A stretch of 64,000 nt of DNA from a virus. The notes under the pieces are model-generated. The model did not search any database, was not told where the DNA came from, and saw only the letters and a list, made by a program, of their open reading frames with translations. The translations under genes and the position numbers were made by a program. The stretch spans positions 124,001 to 188,000 of IMG/VR virus record IMGVR_UViG_3300024262_006558; one strand, 5' to 3'. This document shows positions 46,268-54,394 of this stretch, in pieces (the stretch's first letter is position 1; the number at the start of each line of letters is the position of its first letter).

Positions 46268-46515
46268 GAAAAAACTTCTACCATTCTTATAACGAATTCA
46301 AATACCCTACTGTAGAATTAGGAGAAACTGTTTTTTCGATAATAGATAACTGCGATTATACCATGACCTACACCATGGATACATGGAGTGATTCATGCTC
46401 AGGTCTAGATAGTGACATATCCAGCATTGAGTACAGGCTTAAGACAGCTGAAGAAACTATCGATAGATTACTTGTCGAGATGAAAGAGATGAAAGATCAA
46501 ATGCAAAAACCATAA
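46264..46515 (+). CDS. Tagged coiled-coil protein
   Basis: 83 residues. Tag MRKNFYHSY, then YPTVELGETVFSIIDNCDYT, an acidic/aromatic middle, and a C-terminal coiled coil (SIEYRLKTAEETIDRLLVEM). I do not recognise the body; it may come from another virion protein. Third unit of the ATGA-linked series. Confidence 0.6.
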   Translation: MRKNFYHSYNEFKYPTVELGETVFSIIDNCDYTMTYTMDTWSDSCSGLDSDISSIEYRLKTAEETIDRLLVEMKEMKDQMQKP

Positions 46516-46557
46516 AAGAGTTTAATTTCAATTATAATCTTATTAGATTTTACATAA

Positions 46558-46773
46558 ATGATAGAAACTATGGCGGAGAATGAGAACAAGAACATTCTAG
46601 ATCTTTTGCTCGATATTAAAGAACTAACGGATACAATTCAACCAGATGCAGAAAAAACCCTCAAAGGTAATAAAACGGCTGGCATTAGATTGAGAAAGCA
46701 GATGCAAGAAATAAAAAGACTTTGTCAAGATGTGAGAGACAAAGTTCAAGTTAGTAAAAATGTTACAGCTTAA
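46558..46773 (+). CDS. Small helical protein
   Basis: 71 residues. ENKNILDLLLDIKELTDTI, then KQMQEIKRLCQDVRDKVQ. Helical, charged, no family recognised. Overlaps the stop of the opposite-strand 46770 gene by 4 bases. May start at the internal ATG at residue 4. Confidence 0.65.
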   Translation: MIETMAENENKNILDLLLDIKELTDTIQPDAEKTLKGNKTAGIRLRKQMQEIKRLCQDVRDKVQVSKNVTA

Positions 46774-47108
46774 TTTATAGACACAATTGGATCGCTATTA
46801 TAGTTTAAAGCTGGCCTAACAACTGTAAACCCTATTTTCTCACCAATCTCTAGAGTTGAGTTTGGATCATTTAGTTTTAAATAGTCTCCGACTTTAAGCT
46901 TTTGACTATTCCCGTTGTTTACCACTTTATATAAATCAGCACTCTCTTTTTTGAGAATTAATTGTATATCTCTGAATTTGATGACAACATTGTCTCCAAT
47001 GTTATAATCCCTTAAGCTTTTAGCTCTAAGATCAGACGCTTCATCTAGCTCATTTAATAAGCGATCGATCTCTTTTATTCTAGCCTCTAAAAGTCCCTTT
47101 CTATTCAT
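46770..47108 (-). CDS. Unknown protein, helical start and beta-rich end
   Basis: 112 residues. LLEARIKEIDRLLNELDEAS is a helix; the rest (YNIGDNVVIKFRDIQLILKK, KVGDYLKLNDPNSTLEIGEK) could be a small OB- or SH3-like barrel. No family assigned. Has a minus-strand late-promoter-like element 14 nt before its ATG and is divergent from the helicase gene. Confidence 0.68.
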   Translation of the reverse strand: MNRKGLLEARIKEIDRLLNELDEASDLRAKSLRDYNIGDNVVIKFRDIQLILKKESADLYKVVNNGNSQKLKVGDYLKLNDPNSTLEIGEKIGFTVVRPALNYNSDPIVSIN

Positions 47109-47122
47109 GATAAATTCTTTTA

Positions 47123-47130
47123 AATAAATA
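47123..47130 (-). promoter_or_regulatory. Putative late promoter element (minus strand)
   Basis: TATTTATT on the minus strand, 14 nt before the ATG at 47108. Confidence 0.5.
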
Positions 47131-47174
47131 CTAATCTTTTTTGATTATTCACCCCGCAGTGTTTAGATTAACTT

Positions 47175-50132
47175 ATGGCTAAGAAAAACAAATATAAAGA
47201 TAGCGTAGTTCATATAAAGAAATTAAAGACAAATTATAGACTAACTTATGATTTTCTCAAATCTCTTACAGAATATATAAAATCATTTCCTAAAGAACAT
47301 TGGTCTATTCACAAAGAGCAGGTCATGGTGGGCGGGGAACTTAAACAGCAATGGTCCAGAGATATATCTGAATTCAAAATGGTTGATGTATTAGCGTTCC
47401 TAGTCGACAACTCAATCCCATTCAAATTTAGTAAATCCATAACAGAAAGAGAATTAAATGTTTTACGTAAAGAATATTTAGATCGACAGAATCGATTGAA
47501 AGATGCGCTTAGGGAGAAGTTAGATGGCATTGACATAAAAGGTATGGATTTCAGCTTTATGAAAATACAGCCTTATGAGTACCAACAACAAGCTGTTCGA
47601 TTCTTTGAGCTTAATGGAGGTATAGGGCTATTAGGGGATGCTCCAGGTGTAGGCAAGGAAATGCCTTTAGACACACCTATCCCCACTCCAGAAGGTTGGA
47701 AAACAATGGGGGATATGACGGTTGGTCAAAAGGTTTTTTCTAGAGATGGTGAAGTTTATAAAGTGAGAGGAGTGTATCCTCAAGGATCTAAAGATGTTTA
47801 TAAAATAACCTTCAATGATGGTAGCTCTACTAAATGTGGTTTAGATCACATTTGGACTGTTAGAGATAAAAATAGAAAGCGCAGAAATAAAGGGTGGACT
47901 ACAAAAACGATAGGTGATCTATTGGATAGCGGTTTAAAATATAACTTAGACGCCTCTAGAAAGTTATCTGGTAGAAAAGCTGCTCTCAAATGGGAGATAC
48001 CCACAACTAAACCAGTAAATTATAATAAGAAAAACTTATCAATAGACCCTTATATTTTAGGAGCTTTGATTGGAGATGGAAGTTTGACGGGATCATGTCC
48101 AGCTGTTTCCATACCAAATTTCCAAAAAGAAATCAAAGAAGAGATGGTTTCTAGATTAGATGAAGGGTATCATATGAGAAAGAATGATTATCCAAATTGC
48201 CCACAATATTACATCTCTCAAAAAGGATGGGGTGGACAAAGCAAAAAAAACAAATATCAACAAGAGGTTCTAAGTTTAAAATTAAACGTAAAATCTAGGG
48301 ATAAATTTATACCAAAAACCTATTTATTGGGATCTATAGATCAAAGAATTGATCTACTGAAAGGATTAATGGATAGTGATGGTAGTTGCGATAAAAATAG
48401 ATCAAATTATCACACTACATCTAAACGTTTGTCAATGGACGTTGTAGAATTAGTTCAGTCGCTAGGAGGCGTTGCAAAAGTTAACATCTATGATAGGTCT
48501 GCTGAAGGGAAGCCGACTGAATACAGAGTTAGGGTTAATGTTAATTTTTGCCCTTTTAATTTATCAGAAAAATCTAAACAGTGGAATCCAATAAAAACTG
48601 TTGAATCTAAATTAATAGAATCAATTGAAAAAGAGGCCTCTGAACAGCAGCAGTGTATTTCCGTAGATTCTCCAGACAACACTTACTTAACTGAAAGTTA
48701 TATTGTGACACACAATACCTGCTCGGCTTTTGCATATGCAGCTAAGCATCAGTATAAAACATTGATAATTTGTCCAGCCTCACTTGCTTTGAACTGGAAA
48801 AATGAAATAGTTAAGTTTACAAATGAAAAGGCTCACGTATACAAATACAAACCCACTAAAAAAAGCGGAAAGGTAAACTACGCAAAAGAAGACTCACTTT
48901 TCCATGTAATAAACTACGAATCACTTGATACCTATTTTAAATTTGAATACTCACATAAGTGTAGTAATTCAAATTGTAAATATGAAGAAGTATCTTTGGT
49001 TAAAAAATTTAAAGAGTGCCCTAGTTGCTTTAGTCCAAAAAGCGTTAAAAGCAGAAAAAAAGAACTTCTTGCTTTCGAAGCTAAAGATGGAAGCTTTATT
49101 AATATAGATGATTATGATTTAGTGGTTCTAGATGAGGCTCACTATATCAAGAACGATCAGGCTGAGAGAACTAAGTTATGCATTAAAGCATTAGGAGATA
49201 TCCCTAGAAAACTATTAGTTACTGGTACAGCAATAAAAAGTAAACCTATTGAGTTTTTCACTCTTGTTAACTTTCTATTCCCTGAGGAGTGGAAGAGTAG
49301 GCATCACTTTGGGGTAAGATATTGTGCTGGACATGAATCCAACTTTGGCTGGGATTATAATGGAGCCTCACATATACATGAGTTGTATGAGAGAATGTCA
49401 CCTTTTACTTTAAGAAGATTGAAGCAAGATGTATTAAGTCACTTGCCTCCAAAGACAAGATGGAATATACCAATTCAACTCACTCCAGCAGAAGCTAGAG
49501 AATACAAGAAAATAGAGCAGGAAACTATTACAATACTTTCCAATGGTGAAGCTATTGAAAAAAATCATCTTACGGTTCTTTTGGATTTAAAAAGCTTTAT
49601 TGCTGATATAAAATTAGATAGAGCCCTATCTCAAGTGCAAGACATTGTTGAAGGTGGTGAGAAAGTTGTTCTTATGTCTGAGTTTAGAAAATCAGCAGAG
49701 GGAGTTAAAGAGCATTTTGGAAAAAGCTGTGTAATGGTTCATGGTGGAGTTAGTAAAGAAGAACGAGATAATGCTGTTCACGCCTTCATGACGGACCCTA
49801 AGATAAAAGTGTTCAGCGGAACTATTATGGCTGCAGGAGTAGGGCTTACATTAACCTCATCTAGCACATTAGGATTTCTAGGATCAGCTTGGACTCCAGC
49901 AGATATGACTCAAGCGGAGGATCGTGTACACAGAGCGTCCACCACCTCAGATAAAGTTCATATTATAAAATGGATTTGTGAAGACACGATCGATGAAGAT
50001 ATTGAAGCCCTCTTAGAAGAGAAAGGGAAAATAGTAAACAAAGCCTTAGATAATACAAGTTCAATTGAAAGCGCTGAGGTTCTAAGTGGAAATATACAAA
50101 ATCAAATAATCGCTAGATTACTGAATGGATAG
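47175..50132 (+). CDS. SNF2-family helicase interrupted by a class 3 intein
   Basis: 985 residues, of which 353 are an intein. The spliced protein (632 residues) has YEYQQQAVRFFELNGGIGLL and Walker A GDAPGVGK, joined by splicing to TCSAFAYA; LIICPASLALNWKNEI (motif Ia), a Cys cluster (CSNSNCKYEE, then ECPSCFSPK) that could bind zinc, LDEAHYIKN (motif II), LVTGTAIKSK (III), LRRLKQDVLSHLPPKTRW, VMVHGGVSKEERDNA, and QAEDRVHRAS (VI). This is the SNF2/SMARCAL1-like layout, so an annealing helicase or fork-remodelling role is likely, as for T4 UvsW. It starts 67 nt from the opposite-strand 46770 gene. Confidence 0.9.
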   Translation: MAKKNKYKDSVVHIKKLKTNYRLTYDFLKSLTEYIKSFPKEHWSIHKEQVMVGGELKQQWSRDISEFKMVDVLAFLVDNSIPFKFSKSITERELNVLRKEYLDRQNRLKDALREKLDGIDIKGMDFSFMKIQPYEYQQQAVRFFELNGGIGLLGDAPGVGKEMPLDTPIPTPEGWKTMGDMTVGQKVFSRDGEVYKVRGVYPQGSKDVYKITFNDGSSTKCGLDHIWTVRDKNRKRRNKGWTTKTIGDLLDSGLKYNLDASRKLSGRKAALKWEIPTTKPVNYNKKNLSIDPYILGALIGDGSLTGSCPAVSIPNFQKEIKEEMVSRLDEGYHMRKNDYPNCPQYYISQKGWGGQSKKNKYQQEVLSLKLNVKSRDKFIPKTYLLGSIDQRIDLLKGLMDSDGSCDKNRSNYHTTSKRLSMDVVELVQSLGGVAKVNIYDRSAEGKPTEYRVRVNVNFCPFNLSEKSKQWNPIKTVESKLIESIEKEASEQQQCISVDSPDNTYLTESYIVTHNTCSAFAYAAKHQYKTLIICPASLALNWKNEIVKFTNEKAHVYKYKPTKKSGKVNYAKEDSLFHVINYESLDTYFKFEYSHKCSNSNCKYEEVSLVKKFKECPSCFSPKSVKSRKKELLAFEAKDGSFINIDDYDLVVLDEAHYIKNDQAERTKLCIKALGDIPRKLLVTGTAIKSKPIEFFTLVNFLFPEEWKSRHHFGVRYCAGHESNFGWDYNGASHIHELYERMSPFTLRRLKQDVLSHLPPKTRWNIPIQLTPAEAREYKKIEQETITILSNGEAIEKNHLTVLLDLKSFIADIKLDRALSQVQDIVEGGEKVVLMSEFRKSAEGVKEHFGKSCVMVHGGVSKEERDNAVHAFMTDPKIKVFSGTIMAAGVGLTLTSSSTLGFLGSAWTPADMTQAEDRVHRASTTSDKVHIIKWICEDTIDEDIEALLEEKGKIVNKALDNTSSIESAEVLSGNIQNQIIARLLNG
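47658..48716 (+). mobile_element. Class 3 intein with LAGLIDADG endonuclease in the helicase Walker A motif
   Basis: 353 residues between GVGK and TCSAF. It begins EMPLDTPIPTPEGW; residue 1 is Glu, not Cys or Ser. Block B GLDHIWTV has the Trp, block F QQCISVDSPDNTYLTE has the Cys, and the end IVTHN has Thr before His-Asn: the W-C-T triad of class 3 inteins. The endonuclease motifs are ILGALIGDGSL and, about 90 residues later, LLKGLMDSDGS. The first C-extein residue is Thr. The site in the catalytic P-loop is typical of inteins and makes excision essential for the helicase. Confidence 0.9.
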
Positions 50133-50156
50133 TCCTTTTTTTTGTAAAATATAAGC

Positions 50157-50164
50157 TATTTATA
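50157..50164 (+). promoter_or_regulatory. Putative late promoter element TATTTATA
   Basis: Sixteen nt before the endolysin ATG (50181). It lies inside an imperfect palindrome, GCTATTTATAAATAAAAATAGC. Confidence 0.55.
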
Positions 50165-50180
50165 AATAAAAATAGCTATC

Positions 50181-51065
50181 ATGTATATTAAAGAAGGAGA
50201 TAGAGGCAAAGATGTATCTGAAGTCCAAAAAATACTTTCATTATTAGGTTATGATCTAATAATTGATGGAGGCTTTGGAGCAAAAACAACTAGATCAATT
50301 CGTTCATTCCAAAAGAAGAACGGGTTGGAAATGGACGGGGTTGTAGGCAACAACACATATAACGCTCTTAAAGCTTCCCTTAAAAGAGGGGCAAAAGAAA
50401 CTGGTGGAGCTAATGTTAAAGAATATGGCGATTTAAAAGTCTCTAAACACGCTTTAGATCCCACGCAGTATATCAAACAAAAGTTTCCAAAGTCACAAGT
50501 TTACATTCACTTCACAGCGGGTAGTCCAAGTGCTAAAAATGTAATTTCATGGTGGGATTCTGATGATCCTAGAATAGCAACAGCGTTCGTTATCGATGGT
50601 AACGATGGGTCTATAGTAGAAGCTTTCAGTCCAGACTACTGGTCATACCATTTAGGTATAAAAGGTACTCGCGGTAAGGTTGATAAACACTCTATTGGTA
50701 TTGAAATTTGTAACTGGGGACCTATCACTAAGAAAGGTGATAAATTCTACACTTACGTAAACAAAGAAATTTCGGCAGATCAAGTATTCGAGTTAGACAC
50801 TCCACACAGAGGTTACAAGTATTATCACAAATGTACTGCAGCTCAATTGGAAAATGTCGAAAAGCTACTTATTTATCTAGCAAAAACATATGACATACCA
50901 GTTCAAGATTCTTATGGAATGGATTGGTTTGAATACCAAGAAAGTGTAATTAAAGACATTACCCCAGGTATATGGACACATACAACTGTGAGAAAAGATA
51001 AATATGATATGGCTCCTCAACCTGAGTTAATTGCTATGTTAAATGGTTTAAAAAGCAAATTGTAA
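50181..51065 (+). CDS. Endolysin: peptidoglycan-binding domain plus amidase_2
   Basis: 294 residues. Residues 1-~70 are a peptidoglycan-binding domain (VSEVQKILSLLGYDLIIDGG, FGAKTTRSIRSFQKKNGLEM, DGVVGNNTYNAL). Residues ~95-275 are an N-acetylmuramoyl-L-alanine amidase of the amidase_2 type: VYIHFTAGSPS (first zinc His), ATAFVIDGNDGSIVEAF, HSIGIEICNWGP, and near the end WTHTTVRKDKYDMAPQP (His, Lys, Asp). It would cut the peptide from MurNAc and release progeny. No signal peptide, so a holin or other route is needed. Coupled to the next gene by one base (TAATG). Confidence 0.9.
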   Translation: MYIKEGDRGKDVSEVQKILSLLGYDLIIDGGFGAKTTRSIRSFQKKNGLEMDGVVGNNTYNALKASLKRGAKETGGANVKEYGDLKVSKHALDPTQYIKQKFPKSQVYIHFTAGSPSAKNVISWWDSDDPRIATAFVIDGNDGSIVEAFSPDYWSYHLGIKGTRGKVDKHSIGIEICNWGPITKKGDKFYTYVNKEISADQVFELDTPHRGYKYYHKCTAAQLENVEKLLIYLAKTYDIPVQDSYGMDWFEYQESVIKDITPGIWTHTTVRKDKYDMAPQPELIAMLNGLKSKL

Positions 51066-51316
51066 TGACTAAACGAGACGTTGAAGATATTGTTAAAAAA
51101 ATGTTTGATGAGAAATTCAAACGTGAAACTAAAGACTTTGTAGTTAAGGGGGATATTGAAAAAATGATTTCTAAAGACATAGAAACTGCGGTTAAAGAAA
51201 TATCTAAAACAACCACCGATCAGGACGAAGTAAAAGAAATAATTAGAAAGATGATGATATCTTTCTATAAGTTCATGTGGGAGAAGTCTCACTTTTTTAT
51301 AAAAAGCATTAAATAA
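51065..51316 (+). CDS. Small charged helical protein
   Basis: 83 residues: KRDVEDIVKKMFDEKFKRE, then MISKDIETAVKEISK and a basic C-terminal helix (ISFYKFMWEKSHFFIKSI). The aromatic, amphipathic end could touch membranes, but no true transmembrane segment is seen, so I do not call it a holin. It follows the endolysin with a one-base overlap. Confidence 0.68.
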   Translation: MTKRDVEDIVKKMFDEKFKRETKDFVVKGDIEKMISKDIETAVKEISKTTTDQDEVKEIIRKMMISFYKFMWEKSHFFIKSIK

Positions 51317-51909
51317 TGGATAGCTCTAAATTAAAAGAAATAATTAAACAAGAAATTCAAGCTAATGCGCTTGATTTCCTTAAAAACAAGGAAAAGTATA
51401 CTCAAAAATCTAGAGAGAAAAGCGATTTAGATAACGCCCTTGAAGAGGAAAGGGTTCATAATACCCTTTTCTACGGAAGTGATGACGCGAGAGAGTTTGA
51501 GTTTAAAGCTAAGCTAAGCGAATCTAGTGATTTTCATGGAATAGGAGAAGTTGAAGAAATTGAGGGCGCTGCAGCAGAAGAACCTCAGATAACCAGATCG
51601 GAAGTTGAGTCTTTTGAGCAGAAGTTTAAAGAAGTAGTTACTCCATCAGTGAAATTCAATACTGGAGAAGACGGGGCTATAGACTATCGTCTTTATAATG
51701 GAGAATCTGGAATAGAAGCTAGTGTAGGAGGCACAATACCTCTTCAAGCTGAGAATTACATAAAATTTGATTACTCCCTTCAGAACGGCCCATTCATGAC
51801 GGCAAGTGTAGAATTAACGACAGATGTTGCTGAGACTATATCTAATCTTGCCAATTTCTACGAACAGTGGAAAAGAGAGTGGTCTCTAAAGCTTGGTAAT
51901 TTAAAATAA
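51316..51909 (+). CDS. Unknown protein, helical start and beta-rich end
   Basis: 197 residues. KLKEIIKQEIQANALDFLKN start, acidic middle with EVEEIEGAAAEEPQ, and a C-terminal beta segment (NYIKFDYSLQNGPFMTASV) followed by a helix. No family recognised. Coupled by one base to the upstream gene. Confidence 0.68.
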   Translation: MDSSKLKEIIKQEIQANALDFLKNKEKYTQKSREKSDLDNALEEERVHNTLFYGSDDAREFEFKAKLSESSDFHGIGEVEEIEGAAAEEPQITRSEVESFEQKFKEVVTPSVKFNTGEDGAIDYRLYNGESGIEASVGGTIPLQAENYIKFDYSLQNGPFMTASVELTTDVAETISNLANFYEQWKREWSLKLGNLK

Positions 51910-51954
51910 AAAGCTGTTTAATTTCGACTGCCTTTATTATTATATTCTACAAGA

Positions 51955-52245
51955 ATGAGAACTATTCAAGATATAATTGACAACCAGGAGAAATACAAAG
52001 CTGAAATTTACCATTGGTTCAAAGAAGATCTTAGTCAAACAAGAGATCTTTTAAAGAGCATATCTGGTAATAATGAGTTTATCCAAAAGGAAAAAGAAAA
52101 ACTCAAAAAAAAGCTTAAAAAGGCCAAATTCAAACCATATCTTGATAGGTTATTTTTTATGCACTCAATGCGAAATAAAGAGTATTACGTATGGTGGGTT
52201 AAAGATAGCCAAGAAGCTTTAATATTGAAATATGAAAAAAGATAA
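51955..52245 (+). CDS. Small basic helical protein
   Basis: 96 residues: TIQDIIDNQEKYKAEIYHWF, then a Lys-rich helix (KEKEKLKKKLKKAKFKPY) and YVWWVKDSQEALILKYEK. Possibly DNA- or RNA-binding because of the basic helix; no family assigned. Overlaps the next gene by 14 nt. Confidence 0.65.
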   Translation: MRTIQDIIDNQEKYKAEIYHWFKEDLSQTRDLLKSISGNNEFIQKEKEKLKKKLKKAKFKPYLDRLFFMHSMRNKEYYVWWVKDSQEALILKYEKR

Positions 52246-52579
52246 AGGCCAAACTACCGACATACTAATTGAGATACGTTACAAATACTCTATGAATAAA
52301 TTCGAAGAGGAATATGGAGACTGCGTCAATTATGATCAATTGGTTCAAGAGACTTATGTTGAACTTAAGGATGTAGTCAATAGGGATCTAGAGCGAAAAG
52401 TGAAATTTAGAAAGCACGGACCTAGAGAAGGGATGATAAGAACCATTAGAGCTGAAATGTATGATAGTGAATTCGAAAGACTATCTCAAACTTATAGCGG
52501 GGATTCCTTTTCTTTTATTTGCAATTTTGTTATATCCTCGGTAAGGATAGCGACTGAAGCAGAATTAAACTTTGAATAA
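52232..52579 (+). CDS. Unknown acidic/basic mixed protein
   Basis: 115 residues. GQTTDILIEIRYKYSMNKFEEEYG, then LVQETYVELKDVVNRDLERK and a beta-like end (FSFICNFVISSVRIATEAEL). No family recognised. Overlaps the upstream gene by 14 nt; 6 nt before the next. Confidence 0.66.
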   Translation: MKKDKGQTTDILIEIRYKYSMNKFEEEYGDCVNYDQLVQETYVELKDVVNRDLERKVKFRKHGPREGMIRTIRAEMYDSEFERLSQTYSGDSFSFICNFVISSVRIATEAELNFE

Positions 52580-52585
52580 TAAGAC

Positions 52586-53464
52586 ATGACACCAGAACAA
52601 CACGCACTAGCTAATATGTCAGCAGAAGACAGAACAATACTTGCAGGAGCTCAACAAAAGCAGGCTGCGAGATTTGAGTCTTTAGGGATTGGAAACATAT
52701 TAGAAAGACAACAGCAAATTCAACAAACACAAGGTTTCCATGGCGGAGGAACAGCTGGCAGTTTAGACATGCTAAATAGTATTAATGCTATTAAAAGTGG
52801 TCAAAAGAAAACTGAGATAGATCAGTTTATGAAAGCTGAAAACCCAAACGCATTCCAAGCTATACCAGTTAACGCTCCAAGGAATCCAGGCAACGATGCA
52901 AGGAGAGCAGCTATCGTGGCTGAATCTGAGCAAGTTGGATTAGGAGCTCTTAAGCAGGATGGAAAAAGTAGAGAAGCCCAAGGGGTTGAGGCTATGTTTG
53001 ATTTTGATGGAGGCGGAGGGTACTCAGATGTTGTTATGGGAAACCGTAATACACCTTATGCTCAATCTACAGGACAAGCTCAGCCGCCAAGCGGAGCTTT
53101 AATAGGGGAAAACTTTGGAGGACCTTCTTTTGATGATGTATGGGCTAGTAAAAGAGCTGCTATAAATCAGCAAGCTCCACAGCAACAATTATTCGAAGCA
53201 CAGCAGCAACACGCTGCTGTAGGTCAGGGTATTGATATGAACGCTCTAATGGCCACAATAGAGTCAATGGCGTCCAGAATAGCTGATGATAAAATAAGAA
53301 ATGTACTTAGCGAATACTCTTCAAACTTTAATGGTAGTTCAGCAGCTGAACAAAGAGCTGCAATGAAAAATACTTATAAACGAGTTAAGGGTCATGATGA
53401 TGTGATTAAGATTGGGGAGAGGTATTTCAGGCTATCAGAGGTAAGGTTTAAGAAAAAAAGTTAA
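52586..53464 (+). CDS. Gln/Ala/Gly-rich protein, possible virion or scaffold component
   Basis: 292 residues. MTPEQHALANMSAEDRTILAG, then QQQIQQTQGFHGGGTAG, a low-complexity middle (PQQQLFEAQQQHAAVGQGI), and a conserved-looking end (MIESMASRIADDKIRNVLS pattern around residue 220, then IKIGERYFRLSEVRF). The composition and position before the acidic 53535 gene suggest a head accessory or scaffold protein. No family recognised. Confidence 0.62.
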   Translation: MTPEQHALANMSAEDRTILAGAQQKQAARFESLGIGNILERQQQIQQTQGFHGGGTAGSLDMLNSINAIKSGQKKTEIDQFMKAENPNAFQAIPVNAPRNPGNDARRAAIVAESEQVGLGALKQDGKSREAQGVEAMFDFDGGGGYSDVVMGNRNTPYAQSTGQAQPPSGALIGENFGGPSFDDVWASKRAAINQQAPQQQLFEAQQQHAAVGQGIDMNALMATIESMASRIADDKIRNVLSEYSSNFNGSSAAEQRAAMKNTYKRVKGHDDVIKIGERYFRLSEVRFKKKS

Positions 53465-53492
53465 TCAATCCTGAATTTAGTGTTTTATTTAA

Positions 53493-53500
53493 TATTTATA
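53493..53500 (+). promoter_or_regulatory. Putative late promoter element TATTTATA
   Basis: Thirty-four nt before the ATG at 53535. Confidence 0.45.
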
Positions 53501-53534
53501 AGTAAATCACAAAAAACTTTAAAGTTCACAACTC

Positions 53535-54287
53535 ATGAGCAATAAGAAACAAGAACTTAACGAACAAGGTGTAAGAGCGTTAGTTAGAAATATGATCCAA
53601 GAAGCTGTCGAAGAATTAGGCGATGCTATGGACCAACCTTTGAACAAAATGGATAAGGTTAATACTACTTCACACCCTAATGAATTATTAGGAGCTCCAA
53701 AAGAGCTTAACAAGCCATCTCAAACAAAAGTAGACACGGATGCGGAAGTATCTAAAGATTCTAAAGATAAGCCTAATCCAGAGCAATTAAGCGAAGGTGA
53801 AGATTATACTGATGAAGGTGATCCTCTTGATGTTAAGATGAATGCTAAAGATTCTGATAAAGGGTCTGACGAATCTGCTGCAGCTGCAGTTGAGGTAAAA
53901 GCTTCAGGTAAACTAAATGGAGATTCTACTAAGGGTCAAGCGAAAGCTAAATTTGACTCCAAGAAGGGAAGCAATGACTCTACTAATGAAAATGGTGGAG
54001 ACGATAAAGGTGAAAATCATTTCGATGTTGACATGAACGATATGGACGGAGAAGGTGATGATGAAGGAGCTAAAACTTTTGTTGAGCCAGGGTCTGAATT
54101 AAGCAAAGGTGCTTCAAAAGGGCAAAAGGATGCTAAATGGTCGGAAGATGCTAAAAACGAAAAAGATCCTTACGGAAGGATTGCGGATGCAATCCAATTA
54201 GATGAATTAGAATCAAAACAAGTAGGTCAAAAAGAATTAGAGAATTTCATTAACGAAGCTGCTCGTAGAATTCAAAAACTACTTTAA
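53535..54287 (+). CDS. Highly acidic low-complexity protein
   Basis: 250 residues. A helical start (LNEQGVRALVRNMIQEAVEEL), then a long disordered stretch rich in Asp, Glu, Lys, Ser and Gly (EGEDYTDEGDPLDV, DVDMNDMDGEGDDEGAK), and a helical C-terminus (DELESKQVGQKELENFINEA). Not signal-bearing. Disordered acidic phage proteins with helical ends often act as head scaffolds or DNA mimics; no decisive evidence. Followed by a strong terminator, so the transcript stops here. Confidence 0.68.
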   Translation: MSNKKQELNEQGVRALVRNMIQEAVEELGDAMDQPLNKMDKVNTTSHPNELLGAPKELNKPSQTKVDTDAEVSKDSKDKPNPEQLSEGEDYTDEGDPLDVKMNAKDSDKGSDESAAAAVEVKASGKLNGDSTKGQAKAKFDSKKGSNDSTNENGGDDKGENHFDVDMNDMDGEGDDEGAKTFVEPGSELSKGASKGQKDAKWSEDAKNEKDPYGRIADAIQLDELESKQVGQKELENFINEAARRIQKLL

Positions 54288-54306
54288 TAGTAAATTACTA
54301 CAAAAT

Positions 54307-54339
54307 AAAAACCCATTGCTAAAACAATGGGTTTTTTTT
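54307..54339 (+). terminator. Rho-independent terminator
   Basis: AAAACCCATTG pairs with CAATGGGTTTT around a CTAAAA loop, then TTTT. Ends the 53535 gene. Confidence 0.92.
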
Positions 54340-54394
54340 GTGCCCAGACTTTATTTTATTAAATGTTTTGTTTAGGTTTTAAAAAAAATCTAAT

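Noticed and set aside
45924-46515. The tag genes as plain pseudogene debris
   Set aside because: Considered because two look like fragments. Rejected as the whole explanation because tag peptides are conserved with synonymous changes, frames are intact, and starts and stops are neatly coupled.
51065-51316. Holin call for the gene after the endolysin
   Set aside because: Charged helices without a clear transmembrane span. The two-span proteins at 57622 and 59704 are better candidates.
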